Below are positions 23,262 through 37,527 of a stretch of DNA of 64,000 nt, piece after piece. Position 1 is the stretch's first letter; every line of letters starts with the position of its first letter. This DNA is from Termitomyces sp. T153 (lineage: Eukaryota; Basidiomycota; Agaricomycetes; Agaricales; Lyophyllaceae): positions 1,426,001 through 1,490,000 of the forward strand of contig JACKQL020000007.1 in NCBI GenBank assembly GCA_018296165.2, read 5' to 3'. A program made the position numbers and the translations under genes. Below the pieces are notes generated by a model. The model had not been told where the DNA came from. It worked only from the letters and a program-made list of their open reading frames with translations, and ran no database searches.

Positions 23262-23366
23262 TTCTCCGATTCATAATTAGATGTTTCTTAGGATAATAAA
23301 TATATGGGGATGGACCGCACTTCTCCTCACAGAGTACTGTATTGTATTTATCTTCGTTGTATACAA

Positions 23367-23440
23367 GGGTCGATGGCGTAGTTGGTTATCGCATCTGTCT
23401 AACACACAGAAGGTCCTCAGTTCGAACCTGGGTCGACTCA
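23367..23440 (+). tRNA. tRNA-Val (anticodon AAC)
   Basis: A 74-nt sequence folds as a cloverleaf: acceptor GGGTCGA with TCGACTC (one G-U pair), D stem GCG/CGC, anticodon stem TCTGT/ACAGA around loop CTAACAC (anticodon AAC), T arm CTCAG-TTCGAAC-CTGGG, discriminator A. No intron. A Pol III terminator of eight T residues lies at 23456-23463. Confidence 0.95.
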
Positions 23441-23463
23441 TAATAAGTTGCCTTTGTTTTTTT

Positions 23464-24959
23464 GGGACTCTACGACTTATACGGATATACTGAACATGTA
23501 CTAGACACCTACTTTCAGAAGTTGCGGCAAGCTATGAGCGCTCAGCTAGGGTAACGACCGTGATTATCGTCATTAAATAAATGGCATTGTGTAATAACTC
23601 ATGGTCGATGGAAGCACAGCTGCACCTATCAAATATTACAGCGAGCTGCAACATGTATCAAAACTGCACGGTCCACCGCCGCAAGTCCGCCACGACCCAA
23701 AAAAACCGCGGCAGCCCGTAACCAGAGCATAAGCAAAGGAGAGAGCGAACCACTGAGCACGATGATCTACGAAGCGAGTATATTAAATCTACCATGTAAT
23801 ACCATTGCACTACGTTGTCTATAATTAATTATTCAATAAATGTACCTCATCATCATTCCTTTTCATTCTTGATATTTTCATATGTACAGTACAGTTGCAA
23901 TCAACGGCGACATCTCATTTCCGACTCTTGCATAGGGCGCGAGAATTGAGGGTAGATTGTGAGTGGCAACGTAGCCTAGTGGGACCATGCTAGGAGAGTT
24001 GAGTGTAAGCGGAAAGTAATGATGAGCCGCGAGGATGGAGTGTACTGAGAGCGGCAATGAGAGAGAGATACCACGAGAAATGGATGTGACAATCTATCTG
24101 CCACAAGAAATGATCAATGAACGTTGGCTGAAAGTGGGATTGTGCCGCGAGAATTGAGGGTTCAAAGTGTCAAACCCACACTCCCATCTCCAATAGACAG
24201 AGTCTGTCCAACATCCGTGAATCGTGCTTGAATGTACACAACTTGAGCCTCGGTCGCCTTTACTGTAACCTTTGCGTATCTGGAGAGTTCCAAAGATTTG
24301 GAGCCATTGCCCTTCGCACACTGCACCTGTCTGAGATCCGACACATTGGTACAGTTCCAATCTTATTAAGCATAGCGTTGATCATTGTGTAAGTAGTGTC
24401 CACGTCAATTAATCGTATCTCCAGCGCTTTCAACAGAGAACTGAAGACTAAGCAGGTAATCTCTCCACTTACCGAGTCTTTCTCGTTACCTTGGATGATT
24501 TACTCTCATAACGTACTCGACTATCCCAAGCTCCCGAGCGGCAAGTCATACGATATGAGGCTCAGAAGCGAGTTGGCCATCTCAAATGGATAAAGACACG
24601 TATGCGCAGCTCCAGAATAGTCGAAAGTATATGTGAAAGGCACAAAAAGATCAGGGAGAAAAGTGCCGGAGATTACAACGTAGATTATAACGTTTGTAAA
24701 ATCAACATTGGTTGACTATAGAGAGAAAACCTGGAAAAAGGAACTGTAAGACTTGAGCACGGTAGCTGAGCTGTGGGCGGAGGACCATGCTGCTTTGAGG
24801 CTAGGATCTTAAACCAGATGTGGTGTACACCTACACAGGATTGTGAGGGAACATGAATGAGATGAAGAGAGTGGGGAGAGGTGGAGTTGGACGTGAATTT
24901 CGACAGCGACGGGGCGGTGTATTGCGAGGCCAAATCCGGAGCACCGATAGTCGAAGACA
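23464..24959. other. Intergenic stretch without a supported gene
   Basis: About 1.5 kb. A short motif, cgcgagaattgaggg, occurs twice (about 23939 and 24148), and there are several short frames without recognisable content. A 60-residue frame on the minus strand (24162-24344) and a 125-residue frame (24685-25062) could be degraded gene remnants; neither matches a family I know. Confidence 0.4.
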
Positions 24960-25725
24960 ACGACAGATGAGAATCCTCTGTGCATTCTGTCCAATTATGA
25001 ACAAAGGTACTCAGTTTGTTGGCAAGTTCATCCTCGTAAACACTGAATACTCCGGTTTCCACAAGGACGAGTTGCTATGAGTTGCCCGTATGAGGGGGCA
25101 AATGCATTCGAAGTACAATACCATTACAATACCCATTATCTGAGGTTAGTAACCTCCCAGTGATGAGTTCACTTGAGGGTCATCGACGCGGTGAGGACAT
25201 GACTGTATTTCAGAAAGAAAACTTCAATGTGACGACTTACACTGAAGATAGTAGAGGCGAAAAAGTGCTGTTCAAGTAGCTTCAAGTAGGTGGGCAATAC
25301 CCTTTGCCGTAATCGGATTTCGGATGTCTCTTCGACCTGAACCTTCAAATAAAAGACAAAAGACGATTTTGGACGCTTTGTAAATGATGCTTTCACAATG
25401 CAGAAGAATCCAGTATAATGATGCCCTTCTCTGGTTTCTTTGACTTCAACCTCTCTTTGACGATCTTGTTTTAAGGCAAGGTTCATCTTTCTGTTAAAAA
25501 GTCTCTTGTTCGCAGCATCTCCAGTACCTGCGAGGCACTATTTCTTGCGCCAAATTACAAACATATCAATGGAAGAAACAAGGAAGGTTATGTGAACAAG
25601 GCACTCTCAGAACGCCTAACAAACCAGTGTAATGCTTTTTCCTGGGTTTCATTGACCTTGTAATCTCTTGACGATCTTGTTCTGAGGTTTTGTCTTTCTG
25701 TTGAGTCTCATGTTCGTGCATCTCT

Positions 25726-25815
25726 ATGACATGTCTTACTCGAGATACAATCGCGTCTTGTATCATTAAAAACCTTGGATACACATTGTTCACAATCGTC
25801 ATTCTTGAAGCTTAA
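25726..25815 (+). other. Conserved 30-codon upstream ORF (copy C)
   Basis: Begins MTCLTRDTI and ends in TAA after exactly 30 codons, as in copies A and B. Confidence 0.35.
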
Positions 25816-25949
25816 AAACCATGGGGTTCGCCTCCAGATGAGTTCATACTGCATCCCAATTTCAACGACAAGGTATCAGTACAACTTACTATAACCATGA
25901 ACATCTGTAACTGACTTGAATCTCTCATAACTAGCTCGTATTACCAACA

Positions 25950-26915
25950 ATGACTGGAAAATTGACTAAGACTCACAAGTCCTCACAACCACCAAAAGCG
26001 AAAAATAAGACCGGCTTACTAGATGTTTTGCGCAAGATTTTCGTTGAAAGTGCTATGAAACATCCAACAATCCCTGCCATTCGATTTGAGCGACGCCTGT
26101 TCAGACTCTTGGATGCCATGCATGGATTTACTGAGCTCAACATCGACCGCATGATCAGCACAAAGCGTTGCCTGATCATCCTCAAGTGTTGCTACAGCCT
26201 CGAATCCCTATCTGTTATCCTCAAACCGGATGAACCCGGAAACTTGGAAGATTCCGCGCTGGAAACCCAACCACGTGTCTATGCAAACAAGCTCAACACT
26301 CTCCATATCTCAACCATATTTCAGCTACCAGAGGAATTCCTTAATGCAATTTATTGTCCGAGATTACTTTCACTTACAATGGAACGGGATGCGTCGACAA
26401 TCGATCTTACTTCCGAAACGTCGAAAAATTATGGCTTCAGAGGCCTTGTACAGCAATCTGGTTGTTATCTAGAGTCGTTGGTACTGTCGAACATGTTCCC
26501 AAAGGCTGATGAGTTAAAGGGATTTCTCGAGTTGAGGTATACAGACCAACTTCAGCAACTTTGGGTTCACGACGACTACAACATCTTCCGAGATCGCCAG
26601 AAACGCCCACCGTCTATCACAAACTCAGTCTTGGAGGCCTTAATTGCTGTCGAGACAAGTCATGGATCCAGAAGAGTGGCGGTCTATCGATGCCCAAGAC
26701 TTAATAATTTGGGACTGTCACCGTGTTATTCGGAAGATGGAAAACTCTCTGACGTCGTTCAACCACGATTAAAGGCCAACTCCTTGTTCATCCTTACCTA
26801 TTTTTGGAATCCAGCTGGAAGGCATCTACATAACAATGATTATAGACGATTCGAAACTCTGACGCATGGAGGACGGCTTGTTGCGAATGAGACGGCAGGA
26901 AGGTGGTGGTACTAG
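25950..26915 (+). CDS. LRR-type (F-box family-like) protein, copy C
   Basis: Intact 321-residue frame, collinear with copy B. The N-terminal 200 residues are nearly identical among copies, while the last third differs more (for example after SITNSVLEAL). This could be local diversification of the repeat surface. It has no recognisable F-box and an unknown role. The stop is 26 bases from the stop of the convergent F-box gene. Confidence 0.65.
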   Translation: MTGKLTKTHKSSQPPKAKNKTGLLDVLRKIFVESAMKHPTIPAIRFERRLFRLLDAMHGFTELNIDRMISTKRCLIILKCCYSLESLSVILKPDEPGNLEDSALETQPRVYANKLNTLHISTIFQLPEEFLNAIYCPRLLSLTMERDASTIDLTSETSKNYGFRGLVQQSGCYLESLVLSNMFPKADELKGFLELRYTDQLQQLWVHDDYNIFRDRQKRPPSITNSVLEALIAVETSHGSRRVAVYRCPRLNNLGLSPCYSEDGKLSDVVQPRLKANSLFILTYFWNPAGRHLHNNDYRRFETLTHGGRLVANETAGRWWY

Positions 26916-26941
26916 TGTGCATTCATTACTCACGAAATATT

Positions 26942-28439
26942 CTAATAGAATAGTACTTGGCTTATCCGGATAACTTCTAGACCTTGTTCTCTCAAGCTAC
27001 TCAAAGTAGCTATATCAGTCTTTCTACGATTCCAACCCCAAAAACTTTCTAGAAGCTCAACACGTTTGAGTCCATGAGGATGGTGACGTCCTGTCCACCG
27101 AGATGAGATCATACGTGAAAACACATCATCAGTGGTAGCACAGCTCTCAATATTGATTGTGGTCAGATAGGGAAATATCTGAGCTGATTCAGCACTGTCG
27201 TTCCATGTGAGCCTCTCTGCAACGTCATCGGTCAACTTTTGCATAAAAGTGAGCCTGAGTGAGTATATGGAGTGAAAACACTTCAATTCGAGAAACCTGG
27301 GGAGCTCATGACGGAGGTGTTCATCATGTGCCCCCATTCCACAGACTCCTAAGTGACGAAGTGTGCAACCAGAACGATTGATGAGACACTCAAGACTAGA
27401 GCAGTTCTCAGGTCTGGGTAGTAGGAGGGCATTCAAGGACGGAAGCGTGAGGGCATCGAATAGCTCCGCAGGGTCATCACAACTCCGAATACTCAGTGAG
27501 CGAAGGCTCTTAACTGTGACAGCAGAAGAGGCGACATCAATCGGGGAGTGAACATAAGAGGCGAAAACAATGTCTTCGATCCGCGGGAAACAGCACAGTA
27601 ATGACAGACACTCTGCAGTTTGAAGAGACATCCTTGTAGAAAACCTTCTAAGATTTGGCCACGTCAACGAAAAGATGTTCTCCGGAATGTGAAATGACCA
27701 GGTCAAATTGGATAGGGTTGGTATTTGTGCAAGAGTAGAAATGATTTTGTTGGCATCATCCTTGGTAAAGCGAAGTTCCTCGCCTAGAATGTGGATTCTC
27801 TTCAGCAACGGGACATCTTCTGGTTGCAATCCCAAAAGCTTGGCATACGTCAATGGCTGCAATATAATTGTTACATCGGCCCACTGGGAGCTATGCGAAA
27901 AAAATAAGTTCAAAGCAGCATCAAACTCCTGATATTTGTTATATATATCAAAATTGATAACCAAAGGAGCTCCACGAGTACGTTCGAGCCAGAGTCGATA
28001 TAAGGCCATGTCATCCTTTTTCCCTCGGGAGTAGGCATTGAATGCTGACCAAAGCATCGGCATTGATATCGCGACATCTCTCCACTGTCTACAAACCCCG
28101 CAAAGTACTATGGGTGGTTCGTTGACTTCAGGCGGGTATTGTCGCCTATCACACAAGGGATCCAGAGTATAGATGAAAACAAGACCCAAAACCTCGGCAG
28201 GAAGTTGATAGATGGGTGCTTCTATGGGCATCATTGCTGGCTCACGGGAAACCGCATCCAGCTCAATGAGATCACTGATGGACGAGCGATATTGGGAATC
28301 TGAAACTTTGGTTGATTTTATTGAAAAGATCTCATATGCCCTACTCACCGTAAACTTGGCCAAGTACATCTTGCACCGGTTGAATTTCTCGCTTCCTCCT
28401 GATCAGACGGCGGAGAAGTCGTTTCAAGGTTGATGGCAT
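26942..28439 (-). CDS. F-box/LRR-like protein, copy C
   Basis: Exons 28439-28349 and 28299-26942 give 482 residues with the basic leader, F-box-like segment (IYQLPAEVLGLVF, CGVCRQWRDVA, MPMLWS) and leucine-rich repeats seen in copies A and B. Here the 49-base intron region happens to be open, so an unspliced 475-residue frame starting at 28369 also exists. In copies A and B the same region contains stop codons, which supports the spliced form. Predicted SCF substrate receptor. Confidence 0.8.
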
Positions 28440-30869
<2,430 letters not shown>

Positions 30870-31054
30870 CGGAACAAATGGTTTATTAGGTATATGGCGG
30901 TTTCAAACTAGGCAGCAAATTGTATGTACATTAAGCTTAACAACAATGGCGCCATCCGTCGAAGTAATAATCCTGTGTATATTAGTACCTTGTGCTGTTC
31001 CCAACTAAAGCAGTTTGCACATTTAAGGGGTCAACTCAAAGTGGAACATCCATC

Positions 31055-32653
31055 CTACACTCCTCGATCAATCATGACTCGATCTGGTTTTGCACCCAAA
31101 ATTGCCTGCCATAGGACTCTGAGTGCAAAATTCACCTCTCGCCGTCTGACCCCACTTCTTTTCCATAATAATCTGACAATTGCTAGCACACAGACTAGGA
31201 ACGAGACGTCCAAGCATAACCGCCGAATAACCATACGTGTCGGCGACCGATCCTCATTCCTGGCAAAGAACGTCGCAAGCTCCCGCATTTTGTCCAGAAC
31301 TCGACTGATAGGGTTCACAACGATGGACCACATGCCTAGGTCGTCGAGATCCCAGTAAGGGCCACGACTTTCATTAGGACTGTGTCGGCCTCTGGGAGAA
31401 CCTAGGTGCCTCAGGGTCAAGGAAGTGTTCGACCGAGATAACGATAAACTAGTTTCTAAAGAATCCATCCGCTCCGTCAACGCCGCAAGATGCACCTGCA
31501 CATTTTCAATTGCGCGTTCCAAAGTCGCTTCGGAGGCAGGTCGTATCGACCCAAACGGTGGGAGGGGCTGCTGAGGACCACGAGATTGTCTATGAGGGGT
31601 GTACGAATGCGCTCGCGTAGGAGTTGCAACTTCTACACGGGGAAGCTGAGATATGCCGACATATGAGCTCATGGTTGGATTAGAAGGGGACGAGATAGGT
31701 GATGAATCTGCCGCAAAAGCGGAGGGTGTTGTAAAATCCGGTCGAGGTTGGGCAGAAGGAACGCCGTGTATTGGTGGGGGCGACATGACAACAGACGTGG
31801 CCAAGGGTGTGCGATACTTGTGGGAAGATAGTGAAGATGAGGGTCGATTTGTTTGGGATTGAGACATGGCTCGCTCGTGTTCAACCACGACAGGAAGGTC
31901 TCGAGCCTCATCATCGCCTTCAGATATATCACCCTGGTAAAGTCGACTATCTCGCGATCGAAGGGCATTACGGGGAGGATGGGAAGGTTCGTCGTCGGAA
32001 ATCGTCGAGCCCGAAGTATCAGAATCAGCAGAGCGGAAATGAGGGTCTGGCATACAATTAAACGAAGAACCGTCTAGATATCATACTTTGATACGTACGA
32101 CTGGAGAGATGAGTAAAGTCTCCGTAGTTTTCTAGCTCTTGCACCAAAGTCATTGCGATAGTCTTGTCAGAGTACTTTCGTAGAACCTGCATTCAAATGT
32201 CACGAGCTATTTTCAAGAACAGAGCTGTTTGATTACATGCCTTCAGTAGAGCATCAACGTATAACCATTTGGCTTCTAAAGGATCTAGATCGCGATGCTT
32301 CGCCCATGCATCCCTGCATTGAATTAACAATTGCAAGTAGCGAAGGAGACTTCGACGGACCATTTTGCACGTCCTAACATATCCCACATTCCCGGACGTG
32401 GTGTTTTGACGTTGCCAACAGTTGCTATTCTTCCTTTTAGAGAAGAGGCAGAATACCAGTTTTAAGACACACCTTGCTTGTACAAACTGCAATACTATGA
32501 AAGGTTGCTCCAGCTATAATACAATTGCATTACACACCTATACATAGTCAATTTCTCTTCATAATCCGTTTGGATTGGCCCAGTCTTTGGCAAACTCTGG
32601 ACAATCTCCACAGCACGATTGAATTGAGCGTCGATTACTTCAGAGGACGCCAT
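31055..32653 (-). CDS. Acyl-CoA-binding protein with C-terminal membrane anchor (ACBD4/5-like)
   Basis: Exons 32653-32538, 32486-32473, 32424-32361, 32313-32241, 32186-32099 and 32046-31055 give 448 residues. Residues 1-95 form an ACBP domain: FNRAVEIVQSLP, LYKQATVGNV, RPGMWDMLGRAKWDAW and LEAKWLYVDALLKVL. A long Ser/Pro-rich linker follows, then a coiled-coil-like segment (ERAIENVQVHLAALTERMDSLE) and, near the end, a hydrophobic span (LDVSFLVCVLAIVRLLW) before a basic tail. ACBD5-type proteins tether peroxisomes to the ER and handle very-long-chain acyl-CoA; localisation here is inferred from the architecture. Exon 2 is 14 nt, and intron 4 has a GC donor (AAG|GCATGT). Confidence 0.88.
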
Positions 32654-33898
32654 TGTTTAATGCTGGAGTTCAAGGGTATCTTTGAGACTAATTCTTACGC
32701 CTCCCTGAGAGAGGCAAAGTACAAAAACGAACGAGACTTGACGACAAAGTAAGGAAGACTTCGGCACAAGCAATAGGATACGCCTGTGACACGTGAATCC
32801 GGAAACTCGGAAAGGCGCTGAGCCTTGTCAAATCTAACAGTAACAAATAAATCCTACTACCAGCCTCCCTCTTAGATGATAGATCTCAGATCTCAGACCT
32901 TGCCATGATACAAATTCATTACACTTACAATTCGACGATCACCCCACCTGCTCAATAAACATCATTATATTGGACAAATGCAAAGTAGAAAAGGTGTGAT
33001 AAATTCTGGTGCCCATCATTCATGACTTTTTGTCGATGTGATCAGGGAAAGCAGACAAATAAGGTTTTTGCAGAAATTCGGCGGGGGAACCTTGCCCTTG
33101 TCCATGGTACAAATTGGAGCACCTACAGTTTTACTATGATCACCATACTTGCTCATTAAGCGTCATTGTACTGCACAAATACAAAGTGGCAAAGGTGCCG
33201 GCATTCAATATTCTATTTAATGCTCATCGTGACTTTTCGCCAACTTACAAATGATCGTGTTCGAGTCTTCTCCACCTTAAGACTTCGTTTTACTACTCAC
33301 ATGTGATGTGTCAGATGCCAGCGTTAGAATGACCCATTACACACACGTTACACATGATTTTATGTGGCTTCTGTGGCTTCTGGTGGCGATTGGATTGAAC
33401 GGATTAGGGAGGTCATATCATTGCTTAACCGTAGACCCGTTTTCTGAGTATTGACGATTATCTAGTTTCAGACATTGACATGAGCAGCTTGTCAACAATA
33501 CTTGTCCGGTCTACCCCTCGTTTTAAATCAGGCTCTCGCCAACTTGCTGCGGACATCTTCGAGCTCTCATTGTTGATAGGCTCTGATAGATGCGATGCCG
33601 ATATCGTTCTGATGACTTCCTTACGTTTTGCCTTGAACTGGGTCACAAACCTTCGCAGGATGGGCCTCGTCTCATATCACCTGTCGTATTCGAAGCTACT
33701 TGGCTTATTCTTGTGTAGGTCAACCCGTTCGATCCGCTTCCAAGTGACTGTGTGCTTGACGGAATCTCATATCCGGTTGGGTCCTTGTCGCCACTCGGTT
33801 TCGAGGGTATAAGATAAAAGGACAGATTCTCCGACGAGGATAAAGCATCTCTCAATCCTTGTGTTGTAAGCGACACTGCCCCTGCTGCTGGTTTTGCC
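32654..33898. other. Intergenic region with a pair of imperfect direct repeats
   Basis: No gene supported. Two related blocks, about 32896-33030 and 33088-33240, share accttgcc, gatcacc, gctca and acaaat-caaagt in the same order at roughly 75 percent similarity by eye. They could be remnants of a duplicated element or promoter module. Confidence 0.5.
33808..33820 (+). promoter_or_regulatory. TATA-like element of the first M43 protease gene
   Basis: The sequence tataagataaaag lies about 90 bases before the start codon at 33899, a usual distance for a fungal TATA promoter. Confidence 0.45.
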
Positions 33899-35083
33899 AT
33901 GATATCCTTTGTTAAGCTCGCCTTTCTGCTGGGTGCCTTTTCTTTCATTAGGACAAATTCAAGGTACGTACATTCAGTTATGTCTCCATGGTTGATCAAC
34001 TTAAGTTCCTCAGAACATGCGGAACCACTTTGACAGATGCTGAGATTTTCGCAGCCGAGAATCATTTCCAAGCCAACAAGATCTCACCCAGCGACCTTTT
34101 GGCCTCCACGAGTAAGGCAATTGTTAATGTCATTTTCCATGTTGTTAGCGAGAACAAGACTGTTTCTGGTGGCGATGTCTCGTAGGTCCTGACCCCAAAT
34201 CTCTCACTTCAGCCTGTAACCCAATTTTCTTATACGTAACGAACAGTGACAGTGATATAGCGGCTCAGATTAATGTTTTAAACAAGGCTTACTCACACTC
34301 TGGGATAACTTTTGTCCTTAAGCAGACTACGCGCACCGTCAATCAGACCTGGTTCAACCTGGTTGGACCTGGAAACGCTCAGCAGATGGAGATGAAGACT
34401 GCTCTTCGCCAAGGAGGTGCTGCAGACTTGAATGTATACACCGTTGGGTATGAAAGTTATCCAGTTGTCTGTCATATGATCGACCTAATCTTTGCTTTCT
34501 TTCAAGTTTTTCATACAACCCAAGGTTTGTTGGGTTATGCAACATTTCCATCAAGCTATTCCGGAAAACCAATAGATGATGGCGTTGGTACGCGTCTTTT
34601 AGTTCTATTGAAGATCGTTGCTCTCAGTGCCATTCTTAGTTGTTAACTCCAGGACTTTACCCGGTGGAAGGGAGACAAACTATAATCTTGGACAGGCGAG
34701 TATGCTATTTTTCTATGCTGTCTAGAGATAGAGAATTGTACACCCAGACATTGACTCACGAAGTTGGTCACTGGGTTGGCCTGTTCCATACTTTCCAAAA
34801 CGGGTGTGACGGAAAGGGAGATTACGTCGACGATACACCTTCCGAGGCTGAACCCGCTTTCGGATGCCCCGAGGGACGCGATACCTGCCCTAGCGACGGA
34901 AAAGACCCTATCCGTGAGCTCATCCTCAGTTGAAAGCATAAAGCCTCCTCAGTATCTTTCTGACTAGACAATTACATGGACTACACTTATGATACTTGCA
35001 TGACCGAGTTTACTAACGGTCAAGTGAAACGAATCGGAGAGCAGATGGCCACTTACAGGAATCACAGAGTTTCGAAGCTGTGA
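33899..35083 (+). CDS. Secreted M43 zinc metalloprotease 1, with a frame discrepancy at one splice junction
   Basis: Signal-peptide-like N-terminus ([16 protein letters not shown]), prodomain, then the pappalysin-type zinc motif [11 protein letters not shown], later CMT and the Met-turn region [11 protein letters not shown]. Exons by homology to the next gene are 33899-33963, 34014-34181, 34247-34447, 34507-34587, 34640-34695, 34748-34913 and 34968-35083. They sum to 853 bases, one more than a multiple of three. The fault is at junction 3/4, where five T residues follow the acceptor and four would restore frame. Retaining intron 3 (34448-34506) instead keeps the frame open. So this is a one-base frameshift, an assembly error or an unspliced variant. 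Intron 5 uses a GC donor (CAG|GCGAGT). It is predicted to be extracellular. Confidence 0.75.
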
Positions 35084-35572
35084 CCATAATCACCTGATTA
35101 CGACCCAGATGGATGTCATTGCGGGTCAAGATACTTAGATGATATATTTGGCCTTTGTACGGTTGTCGTGTGTATACTTTCAAGCTATATGCCACAGTTC
35201 TTTATCCCTTTTGGGCAAAAGGGATTCTTAACGAGCTGATGAAATGAAGATTCTTTTGATACCCACTGGGGAGTCGTGTGCTCGAGCCTCCCATTAACAC
35301 CCGAGACTTGATCAGGGTTGGTTTTGAAGGACTTTCCATGAGGTTGCGGAACCACGAGACCTGTTGGATTCTTCCTCGAGCGCCAACTTTGTTAACAACC
35401 ATCCCTTGACAATTCAGTGACTCGGTTGTCGTCCGTCGAAAGAAGAAGGATGAACTCGACGAAAAGGTTCTCCCTTGGCCGTAGACGAGCTAGTATAAAA
35501 GAATGCACCATGGGCAAAACGAAACGAAACAAGCACCCCGTCGACCTCTAAGTATCTCTACTCCCCTGCAGA
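35084..35572. other. Intergenic region between the two M43 genes
   Basis: No gene seen. Contains the TATA element of the second gene. Confidence 0.5.
35494..35500 (+). promoter_or_regulatory. TATA box of the second M43 protease gene
   Basis: A perfect tataaaa 73-79 bases upstream of the ATG at 35573, consistent with a strongly regulated secreted-enzyme gene. Confidence 0.55.
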
Positions 35573-36790
35573 ATGTTCACTTCTCTCAATTCTATGCTTT
35601 TGCTCGGAAGTTTATTTGCCTTTCGTGAGACTGCCGCCAACCTAAGGCGAGTCCGTTGTCCTCAATTTTCGAACACTTCAGGGCTCATCCCTCGAGCGCA
35701 GAAAATGCGGATCTATGCCATCAAAAGCTCAGGTTCTCGCTGCAGAAACTCATTTTCAGGCGCATAGGCTTACCCCGGAGGCTTCCTTCGGTGGCACGTC
35801 GACAATGATCAATGTCCACTTCCATCATATCTTGGCGGACAGGAGCAAGGATCCAAAAGTTGGATACATCTCGTAAAAGCCTCTCTGCAGTTGCTTGACG
35901 GTGATAGCTGACATTTTCATTAGCAAAAACCAGACAGAGGATCAGATGAGAGTCTTGAATCGGGCTTACACGAACGCAGGCATCAACTTCACTTTGGTGA
36001 ATACCACGTACACTGTCGATAAGGATTGGTTCAGTGAGGTGGGTCCTGGAAACAGCTTCCAGAACGCCATGAAAAGGTCCCTTCGCTCCGGAGGAGCTGC
36101 CGATCTCAACGTGTACACCGTCGGGTAGGAGATATTGATGTTTTCAGTGCCACTGTCAATCTACAGAAGCCTTTTAGATTCGAAAAGGGAGATGATGGTC
36201 CAGGTCTGCTGGGATATGCTACTTTCCCTTCGAGCTATGCGAGGAACAAAATAGATGACGGTGTTGGTACGAGTTACTGTTGTTTTTGGACCCGCGAAAC
36301 ATCCTGATGCAAAGAAACCTGACCTTCTTCTAAGTAATCCTGCATTCTACCTTGCCTGGTGGAACAACTGACAAGTTCAACCTTGGACATGTGAGTACAA
36401 TGGTGCTCGATATATATATATATATCACTGACCAAGTGACCAGACTTTGACTCACGAAACGGGCCACTGGGTTGGTCTTTACCACACTTTTCAAGATGGT
36501 TGTTCAGGCAAAGGCGACTACGTCGATGATACCCCACCAGAGAAGACTGCCGCGTATGGTTGTCCCAGTGGACGGGACACCTGTCCTGGCGACGGTCCAG
36601 ATCCCATACGTGAGGATGTGTTTTTAACAGTCACATTGTTTGCTAGTAAATTTTCTGACATGTATCATTAGACAACTTCATGGACTATTCCGACGATGCC
36701 TGCATGACTAGCTTTACGCTGGGCCAGATTGATCGCATGAGAAGCCAGATGTTGACGTATAGGAACGTTACCCTTCCAAGACTGTTATAG
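35573..36790 (+). CDS. Secreted M43 zinc metalloprotease 2
   Basis: Exons 35573-35646, 35702-35872, 35924-36124, 36178-36266, 36335-36390, 36444-36609 and 36672-36790 give 291 residues in frame. Signal-peptide-like start (MFTSLNSMLLLGSLFAF), then a prodomain. The HExxHxxGxxH zinc motif is HETGHWVGLYH, followed by the conserved Cys-rich segment [14 protein letters not shown] and CPSGRDTCPGDG, and NFMDYSDDACM as the Met-turn region. This is the MEP1-like fungal branch of peptidase family M43B. All seven exons correspond to those of gene 1, so the pair arose by tandem duplication. Intron 1 has a GC donor (AAG|GCGAGT) where gene 1 has GT. Confidence 0.9.
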
Positions 36791-37527
36791 GTCCCGTGAT
36801 TATCCCACGTTGAACGAGTATGGAGTTTAATCTAGTACACATCAATGACTTGCATTGCATCTACTTCGCGATTGTCCGACCTCCTGGAAGGAAGAACCTT
36901 CAGTCGTCGTCGTGATATCTTTGTTGAATTCAGCAGATAATCATCTCGTGCCAAGTTGTAAGTTGTAGAGCGTCTCGAGCTGAGTACCTAAGCCTGAACT
37001 ATGGCATGACTATTAGTTCCCAGGGAAAATCATATCTGAATATCGAGTACCTTTCTTCGCAATAGAAGGGCCTTCATCCCAAGTATATTTAAGAGAACCC
37101 CTTATTCGTTGTTCCCTGGGGCTAACGAGTTTGTCTAAACAAACGGCACATTAGGCACATTAGGCAAACGTCATAATCGAGACTCGCGTAGAGGGAAGCA
37201 TACTTTTCCAGTACAAGAGTCCCCAGGCCTTTCCATGCTTTCCCTCACACTTGAACCTTGACCTTGTTACCAGCCAATAGCTCCCTTCAATCTGTTTCGT
37301 GCTCCACCGTATTTGGTGAACGAACTTGCCGATACCGCCGTCCGACGTTCGTGAGAGGACTTCATACAAGTTCCCAGGTCGTTTGACGAGCGAAGGGGGC
37401 AGTTCACGGGGAAGGAGTTTTTTGATTGAATTGGCGACATTGCATCGTGCAGGTGTCCATAGCATGGTGAGGGTGAAGAAAACAAAATTTGAAACTCAGC
37501 CCTTCAGCCCCCTTGGTGTCAACGCTC
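36791..37527. other. Intergenic region, no supported gene
   Basis: About 0.7 kb between the second M43 gene and the GatC-like gene. A TATA-like stretch (gtatatttaaga) occurs near 37084 but no coding frame follows that I can support. Open frames here lack recognisable content. Confidence 0.45.

Noticed and set aside
26942..28369. Unspliced 475-residue version of F-box copy C
   Set aside because: The same region carries stops in copies A and B, and a conserved intron with a basic first exon fits all three.
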